A DNA stretch of 64,000 nt from Aquipseudomonas alcaligenes MRY13-0052. Lineage in GTDB: Bacteria; Pseudomonadota; Gammaproteobacteria; Pseudomonadales; Pseudomonadaceae. Position numbers and translations under genes: made by a program. The DNA is taken from positions 1 to 64,000 of the forward strand of contig BATO01000005.1 of NCBI GenBank assembly GCA_000474255.1, in the 5' to 3' direction. Under the pieces are notes generated by a model. The model was given only the letters and a program-made list of their open reading frames with translations. It was not told the origin of the DNA and did no database searches. Every line of letters begins with the position of its first letter. Position 1 is the first letter of the stretch. Below are positions 8,432 through 17,179 of this stretch, piece after piece.

Positions 8432-9481
8432 ATGGCAACGCTTTTCGATCCCATCAAGATCGGCGAACTGGAACTCGCCAACCGCATCATCATGGCCCCG
8501 CTGACCCGCTGCCGCGCCGACGAAGGCCGCGTGCCCAACGCGCTGATGGCCGAGTACTACACCCAGCGCGCCTCCGCCGGCCTGATCATCAGCGAGGCCA
8601 CCTCCGTGACCCCGCTGGGCGTCGGCTACCCCGACACCCCCGGCATCTGGAGTGACGAGCAGGTCAAGGGCTGGAGCAACATCACCAAGGCCGTGCACGC
8701 CAACGGCGGCAAGATCGTCCTGCAGCTGTGGCACGTGGGCCGCATCTCCGACCCCAGCTACCTGGACGGCGAAACCCCGGTGGCGCCGAGCGCCATCGCC
8801 GCCAAGGGCCATGTCAGCCTGCTGCGCCCGCTGCGTGACTACCCGGTGCCCCGCGCCCTGGAAACCGAAGAGATCGGCGACATCATCGAGGCCTACCGCG
8901 TGGGTGCCGAGAACGCCCAGGCAGCCGGTTTCGACGGCGTGGAACTGCACGCCGCCAACGGCTACCTGATCGACCAGTTCCTGCAGGACAGCACCAACAA
9001 GCGCAGCGATATCTATGGCGGCTCCCTGGAGAACCGCGCACGCCTGCTGCTGCAGGTGACCGACGAGCTGATCAAGGTCTGGGGCGCCGGCCGCGTGGGC
9101 GTGCACCTGGCACCGCGCGCCGACTCCCATGACATGGGCGACTCCAACCGCGCCGAGACCTTCGGCTACGTGGCCCGCGAACTGGGCAAGCGTGGCGTGG
9201 CCTTCATCTGCGCCCGTGAGAAGGTCGCCGACGACAGCCTGACCCCGAGCCTGAAGGAAGCCTTCGGCGGCGTGTTCATCGCCAACGAGCGCTTCACCAA
9301 GGAGCAGGCCAACGCTTGGCTGGCGGAAGGCAAGGCCGATGCCGTGGCCTTCGGCATCCCCTTCATCGCCAACCCCGACCTGCCGGCCCGCCTGGAACAG
9401 GACGCCCCGCTGAACGAGCCGCACCCGGAAACCTTCTACGCCAAGGGCCCGGTCGGCTACATCGACTACCCGCGCCTGTAA
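8432..9481 (+). CDS. xenB: Old-yellow-enzyme ene-reductase XenB
   Basis: A 349-residue FMN-dependent (beta/alpha)8-barrel of the old yellow enzyme family, which reduces activated alkenes and nitro compounds with NAD(P)H. Visible motifs are 'NRIIMAPLTRCRAD' near the FMN site, 'QLWHVGRIS', 'GFDGVELHAANGYLIDQFLQ' (conserved HxxN active-site pair), 'RSDIYGGSLENR' and 'VAFGIPFIANPDLP'. The start at 8432 has a GAGG 8 nt upstream; the GTG at 8423 does not. It is the last gene of the ArsR-MFS-xenB operon and is followed by a strong terminator. PAO1 carries this ortholog as PA4356 in the same context. Confidence 0.92.
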   Translation: MATLFDPIKIGELELANRIIMAPLTRCRADEGRVPNALMAEYYTQRASAGLIISEATSVTPLGVGYPDTPGIWSDEQVKGWSNITKAVHANGGKIVLQLWHVGRISDPSYLDGETPVAPSAIAAKGHVSLLRPLRDYPVPRALETEEIGDIIEAYRVGAENAQAAGFDGVELHAANGYLIDQFLQDSTNKRSDIYGGSLENRARLLLQVTDELIKVWGAGRVGVHLAPRADSHDMGDSNRAETFGYVARELGKRGVAFICAREKVADDSLTPSLKEAFGGVFIANERFTKEQANAWLAEGKADAVAFGIPFIANPDLPARLEQDAPLNEPHPETFYAKGPVGYIDYPRL

Positions 9482-9503
9482 GCGACAACGCTGGCGATAA
9501 AGC

Positions 9504-9534
9504 AAAGCCCCGGCCCGCAAAGCCGGGGCTTTTT
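9504..9534 (+). terminator. Rho-independent terminator after xenB
   Basis: A 10-bp stem, AAAGCCCCGG (9504-9513) with CCGGGGCTTT (9523-9532), a 9-nt loop and a short T run, 23 bp after the xenB stop. Confidence 0.9.
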
Positions 9535-9585
9535 CGTGGCTGTGGATAAGTGCGGGCAACGGATGCCCCGCAGGCCAACACGAAC

Positions 9586-9797
9586 CGTAGGATGGCGTAG
9601 AGCGCAGCGAAACCCATCACCACCTTTGCCGGTGACAACGGAGCGCGATGGCATGAAGAGCGGGCGAATGAATTGGCTCTGTCTGCGTTAGCTGTTGTGG
9701 TTTTAATGCAAGCGCTCAAGCTTGGCCTTTTCCGGGCGCCCAAGGGTTCGTGCCACCTCCACCGCATGGGTTTCGCTTCGCTCTACACCATCCTACG
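9586..9797. repeat. Inverted pair of dispersed 31-bp repeats
   Basis: GTAGGATGGCGTAGAGCG starts the left copy near 9588; its reverse complement lies at 9766-9797 (ending ACACCATCCTAC). The arms match at about 29 of 31 positions and enclose about 147 bp without a credible gene. This arrangement resembles a BIME/REPIN-type or MITE-like doublet. No transposase is nearby. Confidence 0.7.
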
Positions 9798-10185
9798 AAA
9801 GCCCGTGCGCACCACGTGCGCGATGCGCTGGGCGAAGAAAGTTAGAGCAGCCGCCAACGCCCCTCCAGGAGGCCGAACGCAGTCGTTGCGCCGGAGGACG
9901 AGCGGCATGGATGCCGCGAGAGGCGCGCCAGGCCATGGATGGCCCATCGCGCCGGCCCCCAGAGCGGCGATGGAGTGAGGGAACCCGACGCAGTCGGGCC
10001 GGATGATGGGGCAAGCCCTTTTGGTTCCTTTTCTGTGGTTCGGCATCCCGACGACTGAGAAAAGGGACTCGCCCGGGTGGGCGAAACCAGAAGCACCAAC
10101 AAGACTCGGCAATCAACTGGGCTCAAATCCTCTAGCAACACTTAACGCAGACAGAGCCAATAAATCGCCCCTGCAGGTGAAATCC
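9798..10185. other. Gene-free intergenic stretch
   Basis: I see no protein with credible codon use, start signal or family resemblance on either strand. The sequence is GC-rich and made of short palindromic pieces (for example around 9895-9960). A segment near 10003-10085 has the look of the long intergenic repeats common in pseudomonads. In PAO1 the feoABC genes occupy this interval between xenB and the coiled-coil gene; no feo remnant was recognised. Confidence 0.6.
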
Positions 10186-10246
10186 GTAGGGCGGGTGCAA
10201 CCCGCGAGAATCGTGCGCCGCGAACGTCGGGTTGCACCCGACCTAC
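10186..10246. repeat. Imperfect inverted repeat of the TTGCACCCGAC family
   Basis: GTAGGGCGGGTGCAACCCGC (10186-10205) faces GTCGGGTTGCACCCGACC (ending in CTAC at 10246), leaving a loop of about 20 bp. The right arm is the same unit found twice at 2401 and 2568. The stretch from 10247 to 10376 holds further hairpin-like sequence but no gene. Confidence 0.75.
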
Positions 10247-10376
10247 AGGCCCCCAACCCCATGCAGGGGGCGACGTAGAGTGGGCCGGGCGGCGTTCCGC
10301 TTCAGCCCACCAGCAAACACCGGGGTGCATCCGGTCAGCAGGGTGCACCCGGCCATTGCGATCCGTCCGGGCACAA

Positions 10377-10408
10377 AAAAGCCCCGGTCCTGGCGGAGCG
10401 GGGCTTTT
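10377..10408 (-). terminator. Terminator of the coiled-coil membrane protein gene
   Basis: Stem AAAAGCCCCG (10377-10386) and CGGGGCTTTT (10399-10408) with a 12-nt loop. Read on the minus strand, the stem is followed by six T residues, 15 bp after the stop of the gene at 10423. Confidence 0.88.
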
Positions 10409-10422
10409 CATTGCAGCGCGGA

Positions 10423-11265
10423 TCAGCGGGCGTTGATCTGCTGCTGCAGGTTCTGCACCTGGCTTTGCAGGGTGCTGATGTTGCGGGTCATCTGCGCGCG
10501 GAAGGCGTCGAACTCGGCGGTGTTGCCGCCCACGTTCTGCGCCGGTGCCGGGCGGTTGTCGAGTTCGCTGCGCAGCACCAGCAGGTCCTGCTCCAGGCTC
10601 TTGATCGCCTGGTTGGGGTTGCCCTGCTTCTTCAGCGCGTCGATTTCAGCGGAGAGGGCCTTGAGGCGCTCGTCGACCTTGGAGGAATCACCCTGGGCGG
10701 CCTTGAGCTTGCCCTGTTCGTCGGCCAGGCCCTTGAGGCGGCCATCGAGCTGGCCGGCGGCGCCTTCCTGGGCCTTGATGTCGGCGGCGAGCTGGTCGAC
10801 GCGCTTGCCCTGCCCGCCGATCTGGGTATTGAGGCTCTGCTGCTGCTTGCCCATCTCGGCGACCTTGGCCTGCAGCTGCTTGAGTTCGAGCTTGAGGGAT
10901 TCGCTGCCGGTGGTGACGTTGGATTCGGTGGCGACCACCTTGCCGCTGATGTCCTGGATGCGACCGGCGGCTTCCTCGCTGATGCGGGCGAAGCTTTCCT
11001 GGGTGGCGACCAGTTGCTGCTCCATCAGGGATATCTGCTGGAAGCTCCACCAGCCGAGACCGCAGAAGGCGATCAGCAGCGCGCCGATCAGGGCCCACAG
11101 CGGGCCGGTGCTGGGCACATTGACCGCCGCTGCATGGCCGTGGCTGGCCGCACGGGCCGGTTGAGCATGGTGGGCATGGCCCTGCTGGCCGTACTCGTCG
11201 CGATCCCGGGCATCGGTAGTCAGGCTGGGAACATCGTCCAGTTCATCGAGAGCATCGTTACGCAT
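10423..11265 (-). CDS. Single-pass membrane protein with long coiled coil
   Basis: A 280-residue protein; the start at 11265 was chosen for its AAGG Shine-Dalgarno and because the upstream in-frame sequence looks non-coding. Order: an acidic cytoplasmic N-terminus (MRNDALDELDDVPSL), a His/Ala-rich linker, one membrane helix (about 57-77, 'WALIGALLIAFCGLGWW'), then about 190 residues of heptad-rich coiled coil (Q/K/E/L-rich) in the periplasm. In PAO1 the ortholog (PA4360) was annotated as a chromosome-segregation ATPase. No Walker motif is present here, so that name is only a coiled-coil resemblance. Function unknown. Confidence 0.85.
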   Translation of the reverse strand: MRNDALDELDDVPSLTTDARDRDEYGQQGHAHHAQPARAASHGHAAAVNVPSTGPLWALIGALLIAFCGLGWWSFQQISLMEQQLVATQESFARISEEAAGRIQDISGKVVATESNVTTGSESLKLELKQLQAKVAEMGKQQQSLNTQIGGQGKRVDQLAADIKAQEGAAGQLDGRLKGLADEQGKLKAAQGDSSKVDERLKALSAEIDALKKQGNPNQAIKSLEQDLLVLRSELDNRPAPAQNVGGNTAEFDAFRAQMTRNISTLQSQVQNLQQQINAR

Positions 11266-11439
11266 GGTAGACCTTCGGAAGAGAGCGCTAAGGGCCGTGG
11301 CTGGCCACAAGTGCGCGAGTATACCGCTTCGTTGGGGCGGCATCAGCGTCGCGCCAAGCTGGTGCGAATCCGCACTGCCGCGGGGCGACGCACGGTCGAT
11401 CGACCCGCTGCAGGCCCCAGGGTTCCTGGGGGCGTGAAC

Positions 11440-11455
11440 TGGTACGCACTTTGCT
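11440..11455 (+). promoter_or_regulatory. Sigma-54 (RpoN) promoter
   Basis: TGGTACGCACTTTGCT matches the -24/-12 consensus TGGYAYRN4TTGCW at every position, with the GG (11441-11442) and GC (11453-11454) dinucleotides separated by exactly 10 bp. It points at the small gene starting at 11580, about 113 nt downstream of the expected start site. This also covers the 314-bp gap 11266-11579, where I see nothing else certain. Confidence 0.8.
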
Positions 11456-11579
11456 ATCACTGCAGTGAGGTGTCTTGGGGGCACTTCAACCAGGCGGGCC
11501 CATGCAGTAGGGGCCCGACGCTCCGCCGGTCGGGGAAGACAGGGGCGGGGCTCTCTTCTGATTCATGGGGGGATTACGC

Positions 11580-11840
11580 GTGGAACTGACCAAAGCCGTA
11601 CTGGACTGCATGCAAACCCTGCGTCGGCAGATTCGCGACGAGCAGGCCCTGGATATCCGTCTCAGCCAGCCCGACGCCATCCAGTCGATGCTCAAGGCCT
11701 GCGCCGATTCCCGGCAGGCGAACATCATCAGCCTGGGCGAACGCCTCAGCGAACTCACCGGCATCCGCGTGCAGAAGGTGCTGAGCGAGGAAGAGCTGAT
11801 CCGCAAGTACACCCAATACGCCGGCCCGCTGCGCGGCTGA
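11580..11840 (+). CDS. Small conserved hypothetical protein behind a sigma-54 promoter
   Basis: An 86-residue, mostly alpha-helical, charged cytoplasmic protein without a signal peptide or recognisable domain. GTG at 11580 is preferred because a GGGGGA lies 8 nt upstream; an ATG at 11565 would add five residues and lacks a Shine-Dalgarno. The GC3-rich codon use and clean end, 8 bp before a convergent gene, support it. A perfect sigma-54 promoter at 11440 suggests nitrogen-, carbon- or motility-linked expression. I do not recognise the family. Confidence 0.7.
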   Translation: MELTKAVLDCMQTLRRQIRDEQALDIRLSQPDAIQSMLKACADSRQANIISLGERLSELTGIRVQKVLSEEELIRKYTQYAGPLRG

Positions 11841-11848
11841 ACCGCGCC

Positions 11849-12838
11849 TCAGGGCTGCTGGGCCTTCCACCAGGTGCAGAACTCGTCCAGTGCCGACCAG
11901 ACGCTGGTCGTGGGCTCGTATTCCAGGTAGTGCCGCGCACGGCTGATGTCGAGGGAGAAGTCCCGCGCCATCACCGCCACGCCGAGGCGGAACAGCGACG
12001 GTTCCGGGCGTCCGGGCAGCACCTTGCAGAGCGTCTCGTTGAGGGTGGCCGCGCCATAGGCCAGGCCGAAGGGCAGGTGCCGGGTCACTGGCGGAAGGTC
12101 GAGGCGGCGCAGCACGTAGTTGACCACGTCCCACAGCGGCACCGGCTGGCCGTTGCTGATGTTGTACACCTTGCCCAGCGCCGGGCCCGCCGCCAGCAGG
12201 CCGCTGAGCAGGACCTCGTTGAGGTTGTGCACGCTGGTGAAGTCCACCTTGTTCAGGCCGTTGCCGATGATCGCCAGGCGGCCCTTGCGCTGCATGGCGA
12301 TGAGCCGCGGGAAGATGCTGGTGTCGCCGGCACCGGTGACGAAGCGCGGGCGGAAGGCGATCACTTCCAGGCCGAATTCCTCGGCGGCGAAGACCTTCTG
12401 CTCGGCCAGGTACTTGGTGGCGCCGTAGTGATCGGAGAAGCGCTTGGGCACCTGCTCCTCGCGGATGCCCACATGGGAGCGCCCGTCGAAGTAGATGGAG
12501 GGTGAGGACAGGTGTACCAGGCGGCGCACCTTCTGCTTGAGGCAGGCCTCGACGATGTTCTCGGTGACCTCGACGTTGGCCTGGTAGAAGTGCGGGTAGC
12601 TGCCCCAGACGCCCACCGCGCCGGCGCAATGCACCACGGCCTCGACGTCGCGGCAGAGTTCGCGGGCCAGGTCGGGGTCGGCCAGGTCGCCCTGGACGAA
12701 CTCAGCGCCACGCTTGACCAGGTGCTCCACGGCTTCCGGGCGCCGGCCGTTGATGCGCACCGACATGCCCTGCTCCAGCGCGAAGCGGGCGAAGCGCCCC
12801 CCGATGAAGCCGCTCGCCCCGGTTACCAGAATCTTCAT
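11849..12838 (-). CDS. NAD-dependent epimerase/3-beta-HSD-type oxidoreductase
   Basis: A 329-residue extended SDR with the N-terminal nucleotide motif TGASGFIGG (residues 6-14), the NAG-like 'HCAGAVG' (from 70), the active Ser in 'HLSSPS' (about 111), and the catalytic Y138-GAT-K142. 'FRPRFVTGAGD' and 'DFTSVHNLNE' are typical of the 3-beta-hydroxysteroid dehydrogenase/OleD-like branch, which acts on 3-oxo or 3-hydroxy acyl and sterol-like substrates. The substrate is unknown. It converges with the small sigma-54-associated gene and diverges from the saccharopine dehydrogenase-like gene. Confidence 0.88.
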   Translation of the reverse strand: MKILVTGASGFIGGRFARFALEQGMSVRINGRRPEAVEHLVKRGAEFVQGDLADPDLARELCRDVEAVVHCAGAVGVWGSYPHFYQANVEVTENIVEACLKQKVRRLVHLSSPSIYFDGRSHVGIREEQVPKRFSDHYGATKYLAEQKVFAAEEFGLEVIAFRPRFVTGAGDTSIFPRLIAMQRKGRLAIIGNGLNKVDFTSVHNLNEVLLSGLLAAGPALGKVYNISNGQPVPLWDVVNYVLRRLDLPPVTRHLPFGLAYGAATLNETLCKVLPGRPEPSLFRLGVAVMARDFSLDISRARHYLEYEPTTSVWSALDEFCTWWKAQQP

Positions 12839-13012
12839 TGCCTATCCCCTGTTCTCGTTATGCCTGCGACTCTAGCAGCGCGCGCCGGATGGCGCCGTGG
12901 CGTCGCGAGCCAGCCGCCCGACCTTGAAAGCCAAGACGCCCAACCTTGGTCCGGCATCACGTGGCGCGGACCCGGCTAGTCTTGTCGGCCACGACAACGA
13001 GGGAGACGCGGC

Positions 13013-14071
13013 ATGGGTGAAACAACCTGGATGATCTACGGCGCCAATGGCTACACCGGCCAGTTGGTGGCCGCCGAAGCGGTGCGCCAGGGCCTGACGC
13101 CCATCCTGGCCGGGCGCAACGCGAAAGAGGTGCAGCGTATCGCCGACGAGCTGTCGCTGCCCGCCCGCCCCTTCGACCTGGCCGATCCGGCGGCCAGCCG
13201 CGCGGCACTGGCCGGGGTCAGCGTGGTGGCCCATTGCGCCGGCCCCTTCTCCGCCACCAGCGCGCCGATGATCGAGGCCTGCCTGGCCAGCGGCTGTCAC
13301 TACGTGGACATCACCGGCGAGATCGCCGTGTTCGAACAGGCCCGCGCCTATGACCTGCTGGCCCGCAAGGCCGGCCGGGTGGTCTGCCCCGGCGTGGGCT
13401 TCGACGTGATTCCCACCGATTGCGTGGCCGCCTGCCTGAAGCAGGCGCTGCCGGATGCCAGCCACCTGGCCCTGGGCTTCGACACCGGCAGCGGCCTGTC
13501 GCCGGGCACCGCCAAGACCTCGGTAGAGGGCCTGCGCCTGGGCGGCCAGGTGCGCCGCGATGGCGAACGGGTGGGCGTGCCCCTGGGCTACCGCCAGCGC
13601 CGCATCGATTTCGGCCGTGGCGCGAAGAACGCCGTGACCATCCCCTGGGGCGATGTCGCCACCGCCTACTACTCCACCGGCATCCCCAACATCGAGGTGT
13701 ACCTGCCGGCGCCACCGGCGGCGGCCCTGGGCATGCGCCTGATCCACCCCCTGCGCGGCCTGCTGGGCGGGGCGGCGGCGCAGACGTGGCTCAAGGCCCA
13801 GGTGGACAAGCGCGTGCGCGGCCCCGACCAGGCGACCCGCGAGCGGCTGCGCACCTGGGTCTGGGGCGAAGCGCGCAACGCCGCCGGCGAGGTGCGCACC
13901 GCCCACCTGGAAACCGCCAACGGCTACGAGGTGACCGTCCACGGCGTGCTGCTCGCGGTGAATCACTTGCTGGCCCATGACGGCCCCGGTGGCTACGGCA
14001 CGCCGTCGCGGCTGTTCGGCGAGCGCTGCGTGGAGCGGCTGCCGGGCAGCGGAGCGATCCGTATCGCCTGA
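13013..14071 (+). CDS. Saccharopine dehydrogenase-like (trans-acting enoyl reductase-type) protein
   Basis: A 352-residue protein with an N-terminal Rossmann fold starting 'WMIYGANGYTGQLVA' (the GxxGxxG is GANGYTG). It continues with 'AGRN' at the second strand and 'HCAGPFS', which is the NADP-binding part of the saccharopine dehydrogenase family. 'CHYVDITGE' and 'CPGVGFDVIPTDC' are conserved in the branch that includes mycobacterial trans-acting enoyl reductases. It has a GAGGGAG Shine-Dalgarno. The stop is 1 bp from that of convergent argP. The physiological substrate is unknown; lysine metabolism should not be assumed from the family name. Confidence 0.85.
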   Translation: MGETTWMIYGANGYTGQLVAAEAVRQGLTPILAGRNAKEVQRIADELSLPARPFDLADPAASRAALAGVSVVAHCAGPFSATSAPMIEACLASGCHYVDITGEIAVFEQARAYDLLARKAGRVVCPGVGFDVIPTDCVAACLKQALPDASHLALGFDTGSGLSPGTAKTSVEGLRLGGQVRRDGERVGVPLGYRQRRIDFGRGAKNAVTIPWGDVATAYYSTGIPNIEVYLPAPPAAALGMRLIHPLRGLLGGAAAQTWLKAQVDKRVRGPDQATRERLRTWVWGEARNAAGEVRTAHLETANGYEVTVHGVLLAVNHLLAHDGPGGYGTPSRLFGERCVERLPGSGAIRIA

Positions 14072-14072
14072 T

Positions 14073-14963
14073 TCAGTCCTGCACCAGCCAGCGGTCAGCG
14101 GCACGGGCCAGGTGCTCGGTGAGCTGGCCGAGCAGTTCGCCGCCATGGCGCCAGTGGTGCCAGTAGAGCGGTACGTCGATGGGGCGGTCGGGGATCAGCT
14201 CCAGCAACTCGCCTCGCGCCAGTTGGCCCTGGACCTGGTGCTCGGGCACCAGGCCCCAGCCGAGGCCGCCTTCGGTGAGGCGCACGAAGCCTTCGGACGA
14301 GGGGCAGAGGTGGTGGGGGAAGCTGCCAGCGATCCCCAGGGATTCCATATAGCGGTGCTGCAGCAAGTCGTCCGGGCCGTAGACGATGGAGGGCGAGCGG
14401 GCCAGCGCCGCCGGGGTCACGCCACCGGCGAAATGCCGGGCGATGAAGGCCGGGCTGGCCAGGGCGCGGTAGCGCATGGCGCCCAGGGGGATGCTGCGGG
14501 CGCCGGCCACCGGGCGTTCGGCGCCGCACACGCAGCCCGCCACCTCGCCGGCACGCATGCGCTTGAGGCCCACGTCCTGATCCTCCACCACCAAATCCAT
14601 CAACACGTCGTGGCGTGAGCAGAAGTCGCCCACCGCCCGCGCCCACCAGGTGGCCAGGGTGTCGGCATTGAGGGCGATCCGCAGCCGCTCGCGGGGGCCG
14701 CCTTCGTCCAGGGCCGGTACCTGGGACTGCAGGTCGCGCTCCAGCAGGCGCACCTGCTGCACATGGTTGAGCAGGCGGGTGCCAACGTCCGTGGGCGTGG
14801 GCGGCGCGGCGCGCACCAGTACCGGCTGGCCGACCCGCGCCTCCAGCAGCTTGATGCGCTGGGACACCGCCGATTGCGACAGACCGAGCACCTGCGCCGC
14901 ACGCTCGAAGCCGCCCTGCTCCACCACCGCCGCGAGGGCGGCCAGCAACTTGTAGTCGAACAA
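14073..14963 (-). CDS. argP: LysR-family regulator ArgP (IciA)
   Basis: A 296-residue LysR-type regulator. The N-terminal winged helix is 'KLLAALAAVVEQGGFERAAQVLGLSQSAVSQRIKLLEARVGQPVLVR', opening with the ArgP-typical FDYKLLAAL. An effector domain follows from about residue 90. ArgP senses lysine/arginine and activates the exporter gene argO. Here argP is transcribed away from an ACT-domain gene and argO, the arrangement expected for that control. The 98-bp divergent region is AT-rich around 14965-15005 and should hold the ArgP site. Confidence 0.9.
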   Translation of the reverse strand: MFDYKLLAALAAVVEQGGFERAAQVLGLSQSAVSQRIKLLEARVGQPVLVRAAPPTPTDVGTRLLNHVQQVRLLERDLQSQVPALDEGGPRERLRIALNADTLATWWARAVGDFCSRHDVLMDLVVEDQDVGLKRMRAGEVAGCVCGAERPVAGARSIPLGAMRYRALASPAFIARHFAGGVTPAALARSPSIVYGPDDLLQHRYMESLGIAGSFPHHLCPSSEGFVRLTEGGLGWGLVPEHQVQGQLARGELLELIPDRPIDVPLYWHHWRHGGELLGQLTEHLARAADRWLVQD

Positions 14964-15061
14964 ATCGATTTTCCTAATAGGGGATCAGCATGATTTGTTT
15001 TTCTTATACACGCCCGCACCCCAGACTCGCCACATCTCCCCTCCGCACAGGACCGCCCCCC

Positions 15062-15469
15062 ATGGCTGGCGAAACCTCCCTCGCGCTGCTGATCCGCAGC
15101 ATGTCCCCAGAACTGAACCCGGGCGACTACGTGTTCTGCACCCTGGCCGACGCCACCGCGCTGCAGGGGTGCGAAACCCTGGGCAGCTTCCGCGAGCGCG
15201 AGGGGCTGACCGTCATCCTGCGCCGCGAGGACGCCGACCGTCTGGCCCTGGCTTACGACTACGTAGCCGCCTGGATCACCCTGGAGGTGCATTCCTCCCT
15301 GGCGGCCGTGGGCCTTACCGCAGCCTTCGCCGGCGCCCTGGCCCAGGCGAACATCAGTTGCAACGTCATCGCCGGCTACTACCACGATCACCTGTTCGTC
15401 GCCCGCGACGACGCCGAACGCGCCCTCTCCACCCTGCGCGCCCTGGCCGCCAGCGCCGGGGAGGCCTGA
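15062..15469 (+). CDS. ACT-domain protein upstream of argO
   Basis: A 135-residue cytoplasmic protein. It matches the ACT-domain proteins ('DUF/ACT_7-like') with 'LNPGDYVFCTLAD' in the first half and 'AWITLEVHSSLAAVGLTAAF' plus 'ISCNVIAGYYHDHLFV' in the second. Such domains bind amino acids. Its stop is 3 bp from the argO start and it shares the divergent region with argP, so it is probably co-expressed with the exporter. It may sense or buffer the exported amino acid (inference). The start at 15062 is preferred; a longer frame begins at 14990 without support. Confidence 0.8.
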   Translation: MAGETSLALLIRSMSPELNPGDYVFCTLADATALQGCETLGSFREREGLTVILRREDADRLALAYDYVAAWITLEVHSSLAAVGLTAAFAGALAQANISCNVIAGYYHDHLFVARDDAERALSTLRALAASAGEA

Positions 15470-15472
15470 GCC

Positions 15473-16075
15473 ATGTGGCAGAGCTACCTCAACGGGATGC
15501 TGGTGGCGGCGGGACTGATCATCGCCATCGGCGCGCAGAACGCCTTCGTCCTGGCCCAGAGCCTGCGCCGCGAGCACCACCTGCCGGTGGCCGCGCTCTG
15601 CGTGCTGTGCGACGCGGTGCTGGTGTGCGCCGGGGTCTTCGGCCTAGCGACGCTGCTGGCGCAGAACCCGACACTGCTGGCCATCGCCCGCTGGGGCGGC
15701 ATCGTCTTCCTCAGCTGGTACGGGGCCAAGGCCCTGCACCGCGCGCTGCGTCCACAGACCCTGGACCAGGCCGCCAACACCGGCCCGCGCTCACGCAAGG
15801 CGGTGCTGCTGGCGGCCCTGGCGGTGACCCTGCTCAACCCCCACGTGTACCTGGACACGGTGCTGCTGATCGGCTCCCTCGGCGCTCAGCAACCGGTGCC
15901 CGGGGCTTACGCCCTGGGCGCTGCGAGCGCGTCGCTGATCTGGTTCTTCGCCCTGGCGATCGGCGCCGCCTGGTTGGCGCCCTGGCTGGCGCGCCCGGCC
16001 ACCTGGCGCCTTCTGGATCTGGCCGTGGCGGTGATGATGTTCGCCATGGCGGCACAATTGCTGAACGGTCTCTGA
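15473..16075 (+). CDS. argO: LysE-family amino acid exporter ArgO
   Basis: A 200-residue inner-membrane protein with six predicted helices. Family signatures are '[28 protein letters not shown]', close to the LysE/ArgO N-terminus, and '[18 protein letters not shown]'. ArgO exports arginine (and canavanine), LysE lysine and arginine. The neighbouring argP supports ArgO. It follows the ACT-domain gene by 3 bp and is 205 bp before sodB, which has its own promoter. Confidence 0.9.
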   Translation: MWQSYLNGMLVAAGLIIAIGAQNAFVLAQSLRREHHLPVAALCVLCDAVLVCAGVFGLATLLAQNPTLLAIARWGGIVFLSWYGAKALHRALRPQTLDQAANTGPRSRKAVLLAALAVTLLNPHVYLDTVLLIGSLGAQQPVPGAYALGAASASLIWFFALAIGAAWLAPWLARPATWRLLDLAVAVMMFAMAAQLLNGL

Positions 16076-16145
16076 GCAACCCTTGTCGAACCCTTCGCGC
16101 ACGGTTCAAAGGCCCTGGCGCCGGGATTTCCACACGTTTGCTGCG

Positions 16146-16174
16146 TGGTTATGCCGCAGGGCCGATGCTATGAT
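16146..16174 (+). promoter_or_regulatory. Likely sigma-70 promoter of sodB
   Basis: -10 TATGAT at 16169-16174 and a weaker -35 TGGTTA at 16146-16151, spaced 17 bp. The predicted start lies about 100 nt before the sodB ATG. Confidence 0.5.
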
Positions 16175-16280
16175 CCGGGCTTCGCGGCGAAAAAAGAGTA
16201 CAAACTCCAGCCGCCCACCGGCCGCCCGTGAACGGCCTCGCGCCCCGCGCACAAATCCAGACCTGATGAAGGAGATAGAC

Positions 16281-16862
16281 ATGGCTTTTGAATTGCCGCC
16301 GCTGCCGTACGAGAAGAACGCCCTCGAGCCGCACATTTCCGCCGAGACCCTGGAATTCCACCACGACAAGCACCACAACACCTACGTCGTGAACCTGAAC
16401 AACCTGGTTCCGGGCACCGAATTCGAAGGCAAGAGCCTGGAAGAGATCGTCAAGACCTCCTCGGGCGGCATCTTCAACAACGCAGCCCAGGTGTGGAACC
16501 ACACCTTCTACTGGAACTGCCTGACCCCCAACGGCGGTGGCCAGCCCACTGGCGCCCTGGCTGACGCCATCAACGCGGCCTTCGGTTCCTTCGACAAGTT
16601 CAAGGAAGAGTTCAGCAAGACCTCCATCGGCACCTTCGGCTCCGGCTGGGGCTGGCTGGTGAAGAAGGCCGACGGCTCCCTGGCCCTGGCCAGCACCATC
16701 GGTGCCGGCTGCCCGCTGACCAGCGGCGACACCCCGCTGCTGACCTGCGACGTCTGGGAACACGCTTACTACATCGACTACCGCAACCTGCGTCCGAAGT
16801 ACGTCGAGGCGTTCTGGAACCTGGTCAACTGGGACTTCGTAGCCAAGAACTACGCTGCCTGA
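16281..16862 (+). CDS. sodB: Iron superoxide dismutase SodB
   Basis: A 193-residue cytoplasmic enzyme that converts superoxide to hydrogen peroxide and oxygen. All four Fe ligands are in place: H27 (EFHHDKHH), H74 (WNHTFYWNC), D157 and H161 (DVWEHAYY). The Fe-type 'GSGWGWLV' and 'FYWNC' signatures argue against a Mn enzyme. The AAGGAG Shine-Dalgarno decides the start. It is monocistronic, with its own promoter and a terminator 21 bp after the stop. Confidence 0.97.
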   Translation: MAFELPPLPYEKNALEPHISAETLEFHHDKHHNTYVVNLNNLVPGTEFEGKSLEEIVKTSSGGIFNNAAQVWNHTFYWNCLTPNGGGQPTGALADAINAAFGSFDKFKEEFSKTSIGTFGSGWGWLVKKADGSLALASTIGAGCPLTSGDTPLLTCDVWEHAYYIDYRNLRPKYVEAFWNLVNWDFVAKNYAA

Positions 16863-16882
16863 GACCCGCTCCAGCTCCACGG

Positions 16883-16911
16883 AAAGACCCGGCCCTAGCG
16901 CCGGGTCTTTT
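16883..16911 (+). terminator. Terminator of sodB
   Basis: Stem AAAGACCCGG (16883-16892)/CCGGGTCTTT (16901-16910), 8-nt loop, short T run. Confidence 0.88.
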
Positions 16912-17179
16912 CATTTGCGCAGCCGAAATCAACGCGCGCCGGAGCGAAGCTTGCAGTGCATCTGCTGGCAGACGACGAACGGCTGGAGACGCCGGGAGGC
17001 GCCGTCCGCCGGATCGCCGGGGCATTCGCCCAGGCTGTGCCAGAATGAAATCCGTCGAACGGCATTAAAGCGGGGAGCCAGCGCACCGACACAGTGCAGG
17101 CTGGGACAAGGTTCGTCCGAAGAATGTGCCGGCTGAGAACCGGACAAGGTGAAAATCCGCGCATTTGCGTAATGGCCCT

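Noticed and set aside
7148-9559. An 803-codon minus-strand frame over the MFS and xenB genes
   Set aside because: Same shadow effect: no start signal and low-complexity composition, whereas the plus strand encodes complete recognised proteins.
10423-11265. Naming the coiled-coil gene a chromosome-segregation ATPase
   Set aside because: There is no Walker A or B motif; the old name reflects coiled-coil similarity only.
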